Shown here: positions 7,969-16,356 of the stretch, piece after piece
Position numbering within the stretch: position 1 is the stretch's first letter
Layout of the letters: each line of letters begins with the position of its first letter
NCBI GenBank assembly: GCA_041389885.1
Contig: JAWKRB010000015.1
Span: 135,174-199,173, forward strand
DNA length: 64,000 nt
DNA from: JAWKRB01 sp041389885
GTDB lineage: Bacteria > Myxococcota_A > Polyangia > Polyangiales > Ga0077539
Direction: 5' to 3'
Position numbers and translations under genes: made by a program
Notes under the pieces: generated by a model
Seen by the model: the letters and a program-made list of their open reading frames with translations, nothing else
Told to the model about the DNA's origin: nothing
Databases searched by the model: none

Positions 7969-9479
7969 ATGCCCGACCGCCTCCCCGCACCCGGATCCTC
8001 CGCCGCGCTCGATGACCTCGGCCGCGGCGACCTCCTGCCTCGCGTTCATCCCTCCCTCCAGGGGGCGCGCTCCCTCGCGCTCCTCGACGCCCTCGCCGAC
8101 AGCGAGTGCCCCGGGCTCACCACCCGCCGCGCCCGTCGCAGCGAGCTGAGCGGCGCGCCGCACGACCCCATCGTGATGCGCGCGGCCCTGGGGGCCAACG
8201 TGCTCGACGTCGACGGCAACCGCTTCGTCGACCTCGTGGGTGGCTTCGGCGCCGCCCTGCTGGGGCACACCCACCCCGCCGTGGTCGCCGCGGTGCAGGC
8301 GCAGTCCGCGAGGCTGCTCCACGCCCTCGGCGACGTGTACCCGTCGGAGGAGAAGATCCGTCTCGAGGTCGCCCTCGCCTCTCGAGCGCCGTGGAAGGCG
8401 CGGGTCATCCTCGGGCTCTCGGGCGCCGACGCCGTCGAGGCCGCGCTGAAGTCTGCGCGCCTGGCCACCGGCCGACCCGGGGTGCTCGCCTTTCACGGCG
8501 GGTATCACGGGCTCTCGTATGGCGCCCTGGCGGCGTGTGGCTACAAGTCGGCGTTTCGCGCACCCTTCGAGGGGCAGCTCAACCCCTCGGTGCGCTTCGT
8601 CGACTACCCCGACGCCGCGCGCGGAGACGGCGCCCGCGAGCTCGACGCGCTCGAGGCCGCGCTGCGCGGCGGTGAGGTCGGCGCGGTGATCGTCGAGCCC
8701 ATCCTCGGGCGCGGCGGCGTGGTGCTCCCGCCGAGCGGCTTTCTTCGCGCGCTCGGCGCGCTCGCGCGGGCCGCGGGCGCGCTGGTCGTCGCCGACGAGA
8801 TCTACACCGGCCTCGGGCGCACCGGCGCGCCGCTGCGGAGCGTGGCCCAGGGGCTCGTGCCCGACCTCGTGTGCCTCGGAAAAGCCCTCGGCGGGGGGCT
8901 GCCCGTGAGCGCGTGCCTCATGCGCGACGAGGTGGCCGCGGCCTGGGGGAGCTCGACCGGCGAGGCGATTCACACCTCGTTCTTTCTGGGCAATCCCCTG
9001 AGCTGCGCGGCGGCGCTCGCGAGCCTCGAGTACAGGCCTCCCCGAGACCGCGGCGCAGATGCACGCGGCGGCCACCCTTGCGCGACGCCTGAACGACACC
9101 GCTGACCGCCGCGACGACCCGGTGACGCTGCGCGGCGAAGGGCTGCTCTGGCGTCGGGATGCGCGGCGCGGCGCACACCCTCACCGTCGTGCGGCGCTTG
9201 CTCGAGCGCGGGTTCATCACGCTGCCTGGAGCGTCGACGGCGACGCTCACCCCGCCCATGACCCTCACCGGGGCGCAGTCGGCGGCGTTCGCGCGGGCGC
9301 TGGGCAGGTCCTCGACGAGACCCGCGGGCGATGAGGCGCGTGGCCCGGTGAGCCTTCCGAAGGTCGCGTCCGCGACATCAGGCGCGCGGTCGACAGCCGG
9401 CGTCGACGCCCCGATGGAGGACTTCGACCGCCTCGCGGTCGCGCTCTTCGCGTGGCAGCGCGCGCGCAACCGTGCTTGA
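7969..9479 (+). pseudogene. Class III PLP-dependent aminotransferase, two frameshifts as given
   Basis: Fold-type I, class III (GSA/ornithine-like) aminotransferase. In the first frame (7969 to about 9030) I see GGFGAALLGHTHPAVVAAV, FHGGYHGLSYG, VVADEIYTGLGRTG (Asp that pairs with the PLP ring nitrogen) and LGKALGGGLPVSA, with the Schiff-base Lys. Homology then continues in a second frame (TGLPETAAQMHAAATLARRL...RGEGLLW, about 9032-9151) and a third (GMRGAAHTLTVVRRLLERGF... to the stop at 9479). All catalytic residues precede the breaks. The LuxE-like gene starts 8 bases before this gene's stop, and LuxC-like follows, so the substrate may be a fatty aldehyde made by those two; that is inference. 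The breaks may be assembly errors rather than decay. Confidence 0.75.
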
Positions 9480-10379
9480 TCACGTCGCGAACGCCTCTCG
9501 CAGGGCTTCGACGCTGCAGGCGACGATGTCAGCGGTCCCCACCGACGTGTTCAAGGTCGCGCGGTGGCGTCTTCGGCCCCGAGCGAGACCGCGTCGAGAC
9601 CAGCGGCACCACCCGCGAGGCCCGGGGGCGCCACGCCTTCGACACCTCTACTACGCCCGCCAGCTCGCGACGGCCATCCCGTGGCTGCTGCCCGAGCGCC
9701 GCTACCGCTGCGTGCTCCTCGCGCAGCCTGAGTCCGACGCGCCGGGCTCGTCGCTGCCTTCATGCTCGCCCGCTTCGCCGAGCGCTGGGACCCCGAGCAC
9801 CCCGCGCCGTTCTTCGTGCGCGGGGGAGCCCTCGACCTCGCCGCGGTGATCGACTCCGTGCGCGACGCGCAGGGCCCGTCGCGATGCTGGGCACCACCTT
9901 CGCGTTCGTGCACCTCGCCGATCTGCCTCGACGCCCGAACTGCGGCACCGCCGCTGCGAGCGCAGCGTGGTCATGCCGACGGGCGGCTCCAAGGACGCGC
10001 TCGCGAGGTCAGCGAGGGAGAGCTTCGGGCGCTGCTGTCACGGGTGCTCGAGGTCGACCGGGCGCAGGTGGTGGGCGAGTACGGGATGACCGAGCTCTCG
10101 TCGCAGGCGTGGGAGGTCGCGCCGGGGAGGTTTCGCGCGCCGCCGTGGATGCGGGTGACCCCGATCGATCCGAACACCCTCGCGCGCAAGGAGATCGGCG
10201 AGGTCGGGCTGCTCCGCTGCCACGACCTGCTCAACCTCGGGAGCTCGGCGGCGGTGCTGACCTCGGACCTCGGGGTGCTCCACGGCGACGGCACCTTCTC
10301 GGTGCTCGGGCGCGCCGCGGGGGCGACGCCGCGCGGCTGCGCGAGGGCCATGGATCACCTGCTCCTGGGGGCGCGGTGA
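9472..10379 (+). pseudogene. luxE: LuxE-like acyl-protein synthetase, multiple frameshifts as given
   Basis: LuxE-family enzymes activate a fatty acid as acyl-AMP and pass the acyl group to LuxC. Read across frames, the family landmarks appear in the right order: TDVFKVAR (9541 on), VETSGTTREARGRHAFDT (adenylate-forming SGTT motif), LYYARQLATAIPWLLP, MLARFAERW, AMLGTTFAFVHLADLP, RSVVMPTGGSKDALAR, then VGEYGMTELSSQAWEVA and a clean C-terminus to 10379. At least six frame changes fall between about 9560 and 10010. The first codon is GTG inside the end of the aminotransferase gene, and the stop overlaps the LuxC GTG, so coupling is preserved. That suggests either a very recent inactivation or local sequence errors. 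Confidence 0.75.
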
Positions 10380-11398
10380 GCGCGCGCGTCGACGCGGTGA
10401 TGCGCGCCGTGAGCGCGCTGCGGGCGCGTGACGGCGGCGCCCTGCGCGACGCGGTGCGCGCGGCGTCGGGGTGCAGCGAAGACGCCGCGCGGTGGTGCGT
10501 CGAGAGCGTGCTCGCGCGGTACTCCCCCGCGGCGCTCGACGCGCTGCGCGACGCGCGCTGGGAGGGGCGCGCGGTGACCGTGGTCCTCGCGGCGACGGTG
10601 CCGCTCGCGGCGCTGCGCGCGGTGGTGCTGCCGCTGGTGCAGGGCGCGACGGAGGTGCGGGTGCGGCCCTCGCGGCGGCAGCGGGAGATCCCCGAGAGGG
10701 TGATCGAAGCCCTTGCGGCGCAGGGCCTCCCGGTTCATCTCGACCCGGGCGAGCCCCGCGGTGACGTCATCGCGTACGGGCGCGACGAGACCCTTGAGGC
10801 GCTCGCGGGGAGGCTGGCCCCGGGGGCGCGCTTCGAGGGGCACGGGCACGGCTTCGGCGCGGCCGTGGTGCGCGGCGGGGGCGCCGGGGTCGCCGCCGCG
10901 CTCGCGAGGGACGTCGCGGCGTATGAGCAGCAGGGGTGCTTGTCTCCGCAGGTGGTCCTCTGCGCGGGGGACGCGCGGGAGCTCGCCGCGGCGCTTCACG
11001 CGGCGTTGAGCGAGCTCGCGGCCCGCTGGCCCCGCGCGACCATGGACCTCGGCGTCGGCGCCGCGGCGCTCCAGTGGACCGGCGCGCAGGCCGCCCTCGG
11101 CGCCGTCGTGCTCCGCGCGCCCTCGCACGTCGTGACCGTCTGGGATCGTCCCGCCCTGCAGGCGTCTCCAGGGGCGCGGCATATCGCGGTGGTCCCCGTG
11201 CGGGACCTGAACGAGGCAGGGGCGCTGCTCGCCCCCGAGGCGCGGCACCTGAGCTGCGTCGGCACCGACGCCCTCGAAGACCCGCGCTGGCGCCCCGAGG
11301 GCTTCGCGGGGCGTGTGTGCGCCCTGGGCGAAATGCAAGACCCGCCCCTCGACGGCCCCGAGGACCGTCGACCGCCGACGCGGGTCACACCCCGATGA
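10376..11398 (+). CDS. luxC: LuxC-like acyl-CoA/acyl-protein reductase
   Basis: LuxC-family reductases use NADPH to reduce an enzyme-bound fatty acyl thioester to the aldehyde. The frame is intact for 340 residues from a GTG overlapping the LuxE stop. The signature region is present: RFEGHGHGFGAAVV at about 160-175, then ARDVAAYEQQGCLSPQVVLC with the expected acyl-accepting Cys. The late segment HIAVVPVRDLNEAGALLAPEARHLSCVGTDA also fits the family. It is shorter than luminous-bacteria LuxC (about 480 residues), mainly at the N-terminus. No luxA or luxB lies in the window, so light production is not implied. The last 14 bases overlap the oppositely oriented phosphoesterase gene. Confidence 0.8.
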   Translation: MSARVDAVMRAVSALRARDGGALRDAVRAASGCSEDAARWCVESVLARYSPAALDALRDARWEGRAVTVVLAATVPLAALRAVVLPLVQGATEVRVRPSRRQREIPERVIEALAAQGLPVHLDPGEPRGDVIAYGRDETLEALAGRLAPGARFEGHGHGFGAAVVRGGGAGVAAALARDVAAYEQQGCLSPQVVLCAGDARELAAALHAALSELAARWPRATMDLGVGAAALQWTGAQAALGAVVLRAPSHVVTVWDRPALQASPGARHIAVVPVRDLNEAGALLAPEARHLSCVGTDALEDPRWRPEGFAGRVCALGEMQDPPLDGPEDRRPPTRVTPR

Positions 11399-12128
11399 AG
11401 AGCCTGTGGCCGAAGTTGCGCTCGAGGCGCGCGTCGAAGATCCGCTGCGCGGCGGTCTCGATGTCGTACTCGACCCGGCGAAACGCGAACTCCCGCGTCT
11501 CGGTGTCGTAGGTCACGTAGCTCGCGCGGTTGTCGTAGTCGCGGGGCTGACCCACGCTGCCCACCGACACGATGTACTTTCGGTCTGGGCGCAAGACGAA
11601 CGACTTGGGCGGGCCCTGGAGCTCGATCACCTCGGTCTCGGTCAGCTCGAACACCTTGCACAGGTGGGAGTGACCGATGAGCGTGAGGTGCCCGAGGTCT
11701 GCGTAGTAGGGCAGGCACTCGCGCGCCTGCTCCGGCGCGAAGATGTAGTCGAACTCCTCAATGCGCGCGGGGGAGCCGTGGCAGAGGTGAACCCCCGTGT
11801 CTTCGACCACGTGCTTGTACGGGAGCGTGCGGAGCCAGGCCAGGTTCTCTTCGGAGAGCAGCGAGGCGTGGAGGTCGAGCGCACGGCGTGCGGCGTCGTA
11901 GTAGTACGAGTAGTCCATGCGGCCCGCGACCGCGGCGTCGTGGTTGCCGAGGATCGTCACCGCTGCGATCTCGCGCACCATGGACGCGCAGATGTCGGGA
12001 GAACCGCCGTATCCCACCACGTCGCCGAGGCAATAATACACGTCTGGAGGGTCACGCCGGAGCGCTTCGAGGACCGCCGAGAGGGCCTCGACGTTCGCGT
12101 GCACATCACTGAAAATTCCGAGACGCAT
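11385..12128 (-). CDS. Calcineurin-like metallophosphoesterase (YfcE/MJ0936-like)
   Basis: A 247-residue binuclear-metal phosphoesterase. The metal ligands are all visible: FSDVHAN near the N-terminus, LGDVVGYG, LGNHDAA, CHGSPARIEEF and GHSHLCKVFEL. The fold is complete and ends in YDIETAAQRIFDARL. Relatives hydrolyse phosphodiesters or dephosphorylate unknown targets, so the substrate is open. The gene is convergent with luxC, overlapping by 14 bases. A second phosphoesterase of this superfamily is at the right edge of the window. Confidence 0.85.
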   Translation of the reverse strand: MRLGIFSDVHANVEALSAVLEALRRDPPDVYYCLGDVVGYGGSPDICASMVREIAAVTILGNHDAAVAGRMDYSYYYDAARRALDLHASLLSEENLAWLRTLPYKHVVEDTGVHLCHGSPARIEEFDYIFAPEQARECLPYYADLGHLTLIGHSHLCKVFELTETEVIELQGPPKSFVLRPDRKYIVSVGSVGQPRDYDNRASYVTYDTETREFAFRRVEYDIETAAQRIFDARLERNFGHRLFIGV

Positions 12129-12184
12129 GCGGGGTTAGGGGCCGAGATCCTACGGAGCATCTCCCGCGGTGTCTACGGCAACCC

Positions 12185-14659
12185 TCACTCCGAATTGCCG
12201 CGCGTGAAGATGGCGGCCACCAGGCGCTCGGCCTCGCCCTCGGCCGTGCCCGCCCGGAGCGACTCGTCGTAGCGTCGGGCCTCGTCTTGGAGCGTGAGGG
12301 CGCGGGTCGCGGCGTCGGAGAAGGCCGAGTTCGCCCCGGCGCGAGCGCGCTCGATCTCCCGCGCGGCGCCGTTTCGCACGGCGTGCGCGAGGAGCCACGC
12401 CACGCGCTCGGGGTCGGGGTGGTCGAGGCGGGTGACCGCCCGCGTCGCCGCGGCGCCGAGCTCTCCCGCGGCCCAGCCCGAGAGCCTCCACGCGTCGCTC
12501 TCGGGGAGCATCGTGCGCTGCACCAGCGGCGTGAGCGCGCGCCGGAGCTTGAGCGCGCCCACCGCGGCGCAGGCCACGGTGACCACCCGGTGTCGCCGCG
12601 AGGCGAGGAGCTCCACCCAGAAGTCCGCGAGGGCGTCGCCGAAGGTGAGCAGCGTCGGGCCGAGGGCCGCGAGCTCCTTCGCGGGCAGGAGCCGCATGGC
12701 CTTGCGCAGCTCGACGACGTGCTTCGTCGGGTCGCGGCGCACGAGCTCTCCCGCGGCGGCGGTGACCGCGACGGGGTGCGTGAGCCAGGCCGAGAGGGTC
12801 TTGAGGTCCATCGTCGCGTAGGCGCTGGCGTCGGGGGGCTCGCGGGGGTCGAGCGCCGGCGTCGCGTCGGGCGCGTCGGGGTCGTACACCGCCGCCACCG
12901 CGTCGCGGGCCGCCTCGGGCACGGGCACGTCGAGGCGCTCGGCCCAGGCGAGCAGGGGCGACCACGCCTGCGACGCGCCGATGCCGTCGCGCCCGATGGA
13001 CTCAGGCCCGCCCTCCAGCGAGCGCGCGTAGGTCGTGAGCGCCCGCGAGGCCAGGGCCTTCTCGTCGGTCGCGACCCCGTGGTGGATGCCGAACTGAATG
13101 AACGCCGGCGAGAGCAGCACGCCGCATCGCAGCGCCGCGAAGACCAGCCGGCGGCCGCTCGCCTCGATGACGCTCGGCGCGACCCCCGTGGCCAGCGAGA
13201 AGCGGTCGGCGCGAAGCCGCGAGAGCAGCGGCTCATACGCCGCGAGGGCCGACTCGACGCTGTCTGCCGTCGCGAGCACCGAGTCTTCGTCGAAGCTCAC
13301 CGCGGCGACGTCGACCTCGCTCCAGCGAACCCCCTCGGCGATCAGCCGCGCGGCCTCGTGGGCGCGGGCGCTGTCGACGCCGGGGTCTCGCTTGTTGAGC
13401 ACCTCGAGCGCGCGCTGGGCGATGGCCTCGCTGGGGGCGCCGCAGGGGTGCCCCCCGAGGGAGTGGCCCGTGCTGTTCACCACCTCGACGCGCACGCGAA
13501 ACTCACGCCCGAGCGCCTCGAGCACGGCGTGGTCCTCGGGGCGGGTGATGTCGAGCACGACGCGGGTGACCGCGCCGCGGTCGCCGGCCACGGTGAGCAG
13601 CGCGAGGGGGAGGTGCCCGGCGGGGTCGAGCTGCAGCGTCGGGGCGACCGTGCTGTTGAGGCGAAGCGCGGTCTCGGCGGTGCCCTCGCAGTAGATCCGC
13701 ACCTCGTTGTCTACCACCGCGGCGAAGGGGCGCCGGTCAGACTGCACCCACTGCGAGACCGGCTGGTCCTCGATGGGCGCCACGTCGTCGGCCGAGAGCT
13801 CGGCCTCGAGCACGGGCTCGGCCTCCGCCTCCGCCTCGGGCTCGAGCTCCAGCTCATCGTCGGGGAGCACCCGCGACACCCGGTGCTGCCCGGTGGTCTC
13901 TTCGGGCTCGAGCTCCAGCTCGTCGTCGAGGACCTCCGTGGGCGGCGACGGCTCGAGCGCCCCGGCGCGCTCCCGCTGCGCCAGCAGGTTCTCCCGCGCG
14001 TTGAGCGCCGCGGTGTTCGCCCGCACCAGGGCCTGCGCCTCGCTGAGCGACTCCTCTCGCGCCAGGAGCTCGTTCATGCGCAGCTCGAGCTCCTGCTCGC
14101 GCAGGGCGAGGTCGGCGGCCTGCGCCTCGTGCTCCTCGCCGCGGGCGAGCGCGGCGGCCTCGCGGGCGGAGAGCGCCTGCTCGCGCCGCGCGATCTCGGC
14201 CGCGCGGGGGTCGGGCGCGCCGCGCGCGGGCTCGTCGAGCGCCCCGCGGAGCCCGGCGGCGCCCACCACCGCGCGAGCCTCGCGCACGTAGCCAGGGAGC
14301 ACCTCCTGGGTCTCTCCCGCCAGGCGCGTGAGCAGCTCGGCGCGGAGCGTGAGCTCCTCGTGCGCGCGCGCCGGCGGGATCACCAGGTAGAACCGGCGCT
14401 GCGCGGGGTCGTGGTACACGAAGGGCACCGCGAGGTCGTGCTCGGCGCCGCGGTGCAGCGACCCGTCGAGGGCCTGCCGCGCGAGGGCCGGGTCGGTCAC
14501 CGCGTTGACCGCGCGAACGAGGTCCACCCGGCGGTGCGCGCCGTTCGCGGCGGGGACGAAGGCCGGCTCGCGTCGGGTCGCGCCCAGGGGCCCGGTGTAG
14601 GGAGGATCGGTGAATCCGCGTTGCGCGCTGCTCATGCTGTGTGCACGCGCGTTTACCAT
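12185..14659 (-). CDS. CpXC-like N-terminus, coiled-coil and HEAT-like protein
   Basis: An 824-residue protein of unknown role. Residues about 28-150 (RREPAFVPAANGAHRRVDLVRAV, then PFVYHDPAQRRFYLVIPPARAHEEL and LPGYVREARAVVGAAGLRGAL) match my recollection of the CpXC domain, but its metal-binding CxxC pairs are absent here. Residues about 155-235 form a Glu/Ala/Arg-rich coiled coil, followed by an acidic linker with repeated LDDELELEPE. The C-terminal 200 residues (LKTLSAWLTHPVAV...LRKAMRLLPAKELAALGPTLLTF) are helical and HEAT-like. No signal peptide is seen, so it is probably cytoplasmic. The start could also be the ATG eight codons later (14635); neither has a clear ribosome site. Confidence 0.6.
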   Translation of the reverse strand: MVNARAHSMSSAQRGFTDPPYTGPLGATRREPAFVPAANGAHRRVDLVRAVNAVTDPALARQALDGSLHRGAEHDLAVPFVYHDPAQRRFYLVIPPARAHEELTLRAELLTRLAGETQEVLPGYVREARAVVGAAGLRGALDEPARGAPDPRAAEIARREQALSAREAAALARGEEHEAQAADLALREQELELRMNELLAREESLSEAQALVRANTAALNARENLLAQRERAGALEPSPPTEVLDDELELEPEETTGQHRVSRVLPDDELELEPEAEAEAEPVLEAELSADDVAPIEDQPVSQWVQSDRRPFAAVVDNEVRIYCEGTAETALRLNSTVAPTLQLDPAGHLPLALLTVAGDRGAVTRVVLDITRPEDHAVLEALGREFRVRVEVVNSTGHSLGGHPCGAPSEAIAQRALEVLNKRDPGVDSARAHEAARLIAEGVRWSEVDVAAVSFDEDSVLATADSVESALAAYEPLLSRLRADRFSLATGVAPSVIEASGRRLVFAALRCGVLLSPAFIQFGIHHGVATDEKALASRALTTYARSLEGGPESIGRDGIGASQAWSPLLAWAERLDVPVPEAARDAVAAVYDPDAPDATPALDPREPPDASAYATMDLKTLSAWLTHPVAVTAAAGELVRRDPTKHVVELRKAMRLLPAKELAALGPTLLTFGDALADFWVELLASRRHRVVTVACAAVGALKLRRALTPLVQRTMLPESDAWRLSGWAAGELGAAATRAVTRLDHPDPERVAWLLAHAVRNGAAREIERARAGANSAFSDAATRALTLQDEARRYDESLRAGTAEGEAERLVAAIFTRGNSE

Positions 14660-14680
14660 AACGACACGCGCGGGTGGGGC

Positions 14681-15190
14681 TCAGCGCGCGCCGAGGGTGC
14701 CCGCGCGCGCGAAGCGCCCGCCCAGGGCGCTGACCGACCAGGTGCCCCGCAGCGCGCCCGCCGCCACGCGGGCGTCGAGCATCCCGCGCCAGACCCAGGC
14801 GCCGCCGTCGACGTCCACGCTCGCGGGTTCGAGCTGCGCGCGCAGCGTCTCGCCCGAGCGATAGCCGCGCACGCGGAGGGTGAGGTCCCCGGCCTGGAGG
14901 GTTCCCTCGACGGGGCCATCGGCGCGAGGGACGGTGATCGACGCCGTGCCCTCGCCCTGCCAGCGCGGCACGGCCATCGTCGGGTCGAGGGCGCGCAGGG
15001 GGGGATCGGTCGACGCGCCCGACACCGGCGCCGTGAGGGTCTCCACCGGGGGAGGGGGTGGCGGAACGTCCGGGGCGGGTCGATCGACCTGCGGCGCAAC
15101 GACATCGACGGGGGCAGGGCGCGCCGGGGGCGAGGATCGGGTGCACGCCCCGAGGAGCAGCGCGCAGGCGAGGCGCGTCGCGGCGCTCAC
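14681..15190 (-). CDS. Putative lipoprotein paired with SctQ-like gene
   Basis: A 169-residue protein starting at a GTG that overlaps the upstream gene's stop (GTGA). The N-terminus VSAATRLACALLLGACTRS is a lipoprotein signal with lipobox LGAC. A Pro-rich linker (DVPPPPPPVE) leads to an all-beta-looking domain with GTASITVPRADGPVEGTL and WVWRGMLDARVAAGALRGTW. I do not recognise the domain. Coupling to the SctQ-like gene suggests the two products serve one envelope function. The start was chosen because only there does the signal peptide sit at the N-terminus. Confidence 0.65.
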   Translation of the reverse strand: MSAATRLACALLLGACTRSSPPARPAPVDVVAPQVDRPAPDVPPPPPPVETLTAPVSGASTDPPLRALDPTMAVPRWQGEGTASITVPRADGPVEGTLQAGDLTLRVRGYRSGETLRAQLEPASVDVDGGAWVWRGMLDARVAAGALRGTWSVSALGGRFARAGTLGAR

Positions 15191-16302
15191 AGCAGCTCCG
15201 TGACGCGGAGGCCCACGCAGCCCTCGACCTCGACGAGCTCGCCGCGCGCCACGGGGCGCCCGCCCGCGCGGATCACCGCGGGGTCTCCCACCGCGGTCGC
15301 GAACTCCACCACCGCGCCCGGTCGCCAGGACGACACCTCGCCCACCGTCGCCGTCGCGCGGGCGATCTCGACGGTGACCTCCAGCGGGATCGCGTCGAGG
15401 ACCGCGCGCTCCATCGCGCTCGCAGGGGCTTCGGGTGAGGTCGGGACGGTCATCGCAGGGGCTCCATGGGGCGTCGCGTCGGCGTCGAGGCGCGCGCCGC
15501 GGGGGGTGAGGGTAGCGGAAAAGCTCGGTCCGTCGTGCGCGCCGAGGGCGAGGTCGACGCCGCCGGAGAGGGCGCCGCGGGTGACCCGGAGCCCGTCGAG
15601 GGCGAGGAGGTCGCCGGGGGCGAGGTCCGCGAGCTCCCGCGCGGGCCACGCCGCGCGCGCCGCGATCACCAGGACCGTGACCTCCGCGCGGCGCACCGAC
15701 GCGCGCGGCGCGAACCTCGGCGGCGCCTCCCGCCGGGGCGGCAGCGCGAGGGTGACGACGCCCTCGCCGTCGACGGTGCGCACCCGCCAGGGCCAGACGA
15801 GGGTCGCCCCCGCGGGGCTCGCGGCGCGCATCGCGCGCAGGGCGTCTTCGACGTCGTCGGTGACCGCGCGCACCCGGGCCGGCGGCACGCACACAAGCAG
15901 CGAGACGCGCGCGCAGAGCGCGACGAGGGCGCCCTCCTCGGCGGGGGTGATGGGCGCGTCGTCGCCGGGGCGCTCGAGGTCGCCGAGGGAGAGCGCGCGG
16001 GCGGCGGCGGCGCGGGCGAGGCGGCGGTCGACGCAGGCGAGGACCACGGCGCCGTCGTCGCGGGTGAGCACCGCGGTGAAGCCCGAGAGCTCGGTCGCGT
16101 CGAGCCGCGCCGCCACCCGAGGCACCCCGGGGGCCGCGTCGCAGTCGCCGCCGAGGATCTCGCGCCACCGCGAGGGCAGAGACGCGTCGGGGCGCGGCGC
16201 CGAGGGCGCGAGGCGGCGCAGGGCCTCGCGGGCGCGCGCGGCTTCGCGGCGAGACACCCGCCAGAGCGAGGACCACGGAAAGGGCGACGGCGGCGCGCTC
16301 AC
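15187..16302 (-). CDS. SctQ/FliN-like protein with SpoA domains
   Basis: A 371-residue protein whose last about 70 residues form a SpoA domain: AVLDAIPLEVTVEIARATA, then LSSWRPG-type SSWRPGAVVEFATA, AGGRPVARGELVEVEGCVGLRVTEL. This is the pattern of FliN and the C-terminus of SctQ, the cytoplasmic C-ring/sorting-platform protein of flagella and type III secretion. A weaker SpoA-like segment precedes it (LADLAPGDLLALDGLRVTRGAL). The N-terminal 150 residues are Ala/Arg-rich and unassigned. No other secretion or flagellar gene is in the window; the only partner is the overlapping lipoprotein gene. It could be an orphan T3SS part or a repurposed switch-type scaffold. Confidence 0.75.
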   Translation of the reverse strand: MSAPPSPFPWSSLWRVSRREAARAREALRRLAPSAPRPDASLPSRWREILGGDCDAAPGVPRVAARLDATELSGFTAVLTRDDGAVVLACVDRRLARAAAARALSLGDLERPGDDAPITPAEEGALVALCARVSLLVCVPPARVRAVTDDVEDALRAMRAASPAGATLVWPWRVRTVDGEGVVTLALPPRREAPPRFAPRASVRRAEVTVLVIAARAAWPARELADLAPGDLLALDGLRVTRGALSGGVDLALGAHDGPSFSATLTPRGARLDADATPHGAPAMTVPTSPEAPASAMERAVLDAIPLEVTVEIARATATVGEVSSWRPGAVVEFATAVGDPAVIRAGGRPVARGELVEVEGCVGLRVTELL

Positions 16303-16356
16303 GGCGGCAGGTCGCTGAAGTCGCGTGGGAAGTGGTTGCCGAGTTGCGAGCAGTTG

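Noticed and set aside
9030..10010. Programmed ribosomal frameshifting to explain the broken aminotransferase and luxE
   Set aside because: Too many shifts in mixed directions within 1 kb and no slippery heptamers; sequence error or decay is simpler.
9472..11398. A bioluminescence operon
   Set aside because: Only LuxE- and LuxC-like genes are present, with no luxAB; these families also serve non-luminous lipid metabolism.
12287..16318. An open plus-strand frame of over 1300 codons
   Set aside because: It is antisense to the CpXC-like, lipoprotein and SctQ-like genes. Its product is Arg/Gly/Ala/His-rich without domains. GC-rich third positions leave long stop-free frames on the other strand.
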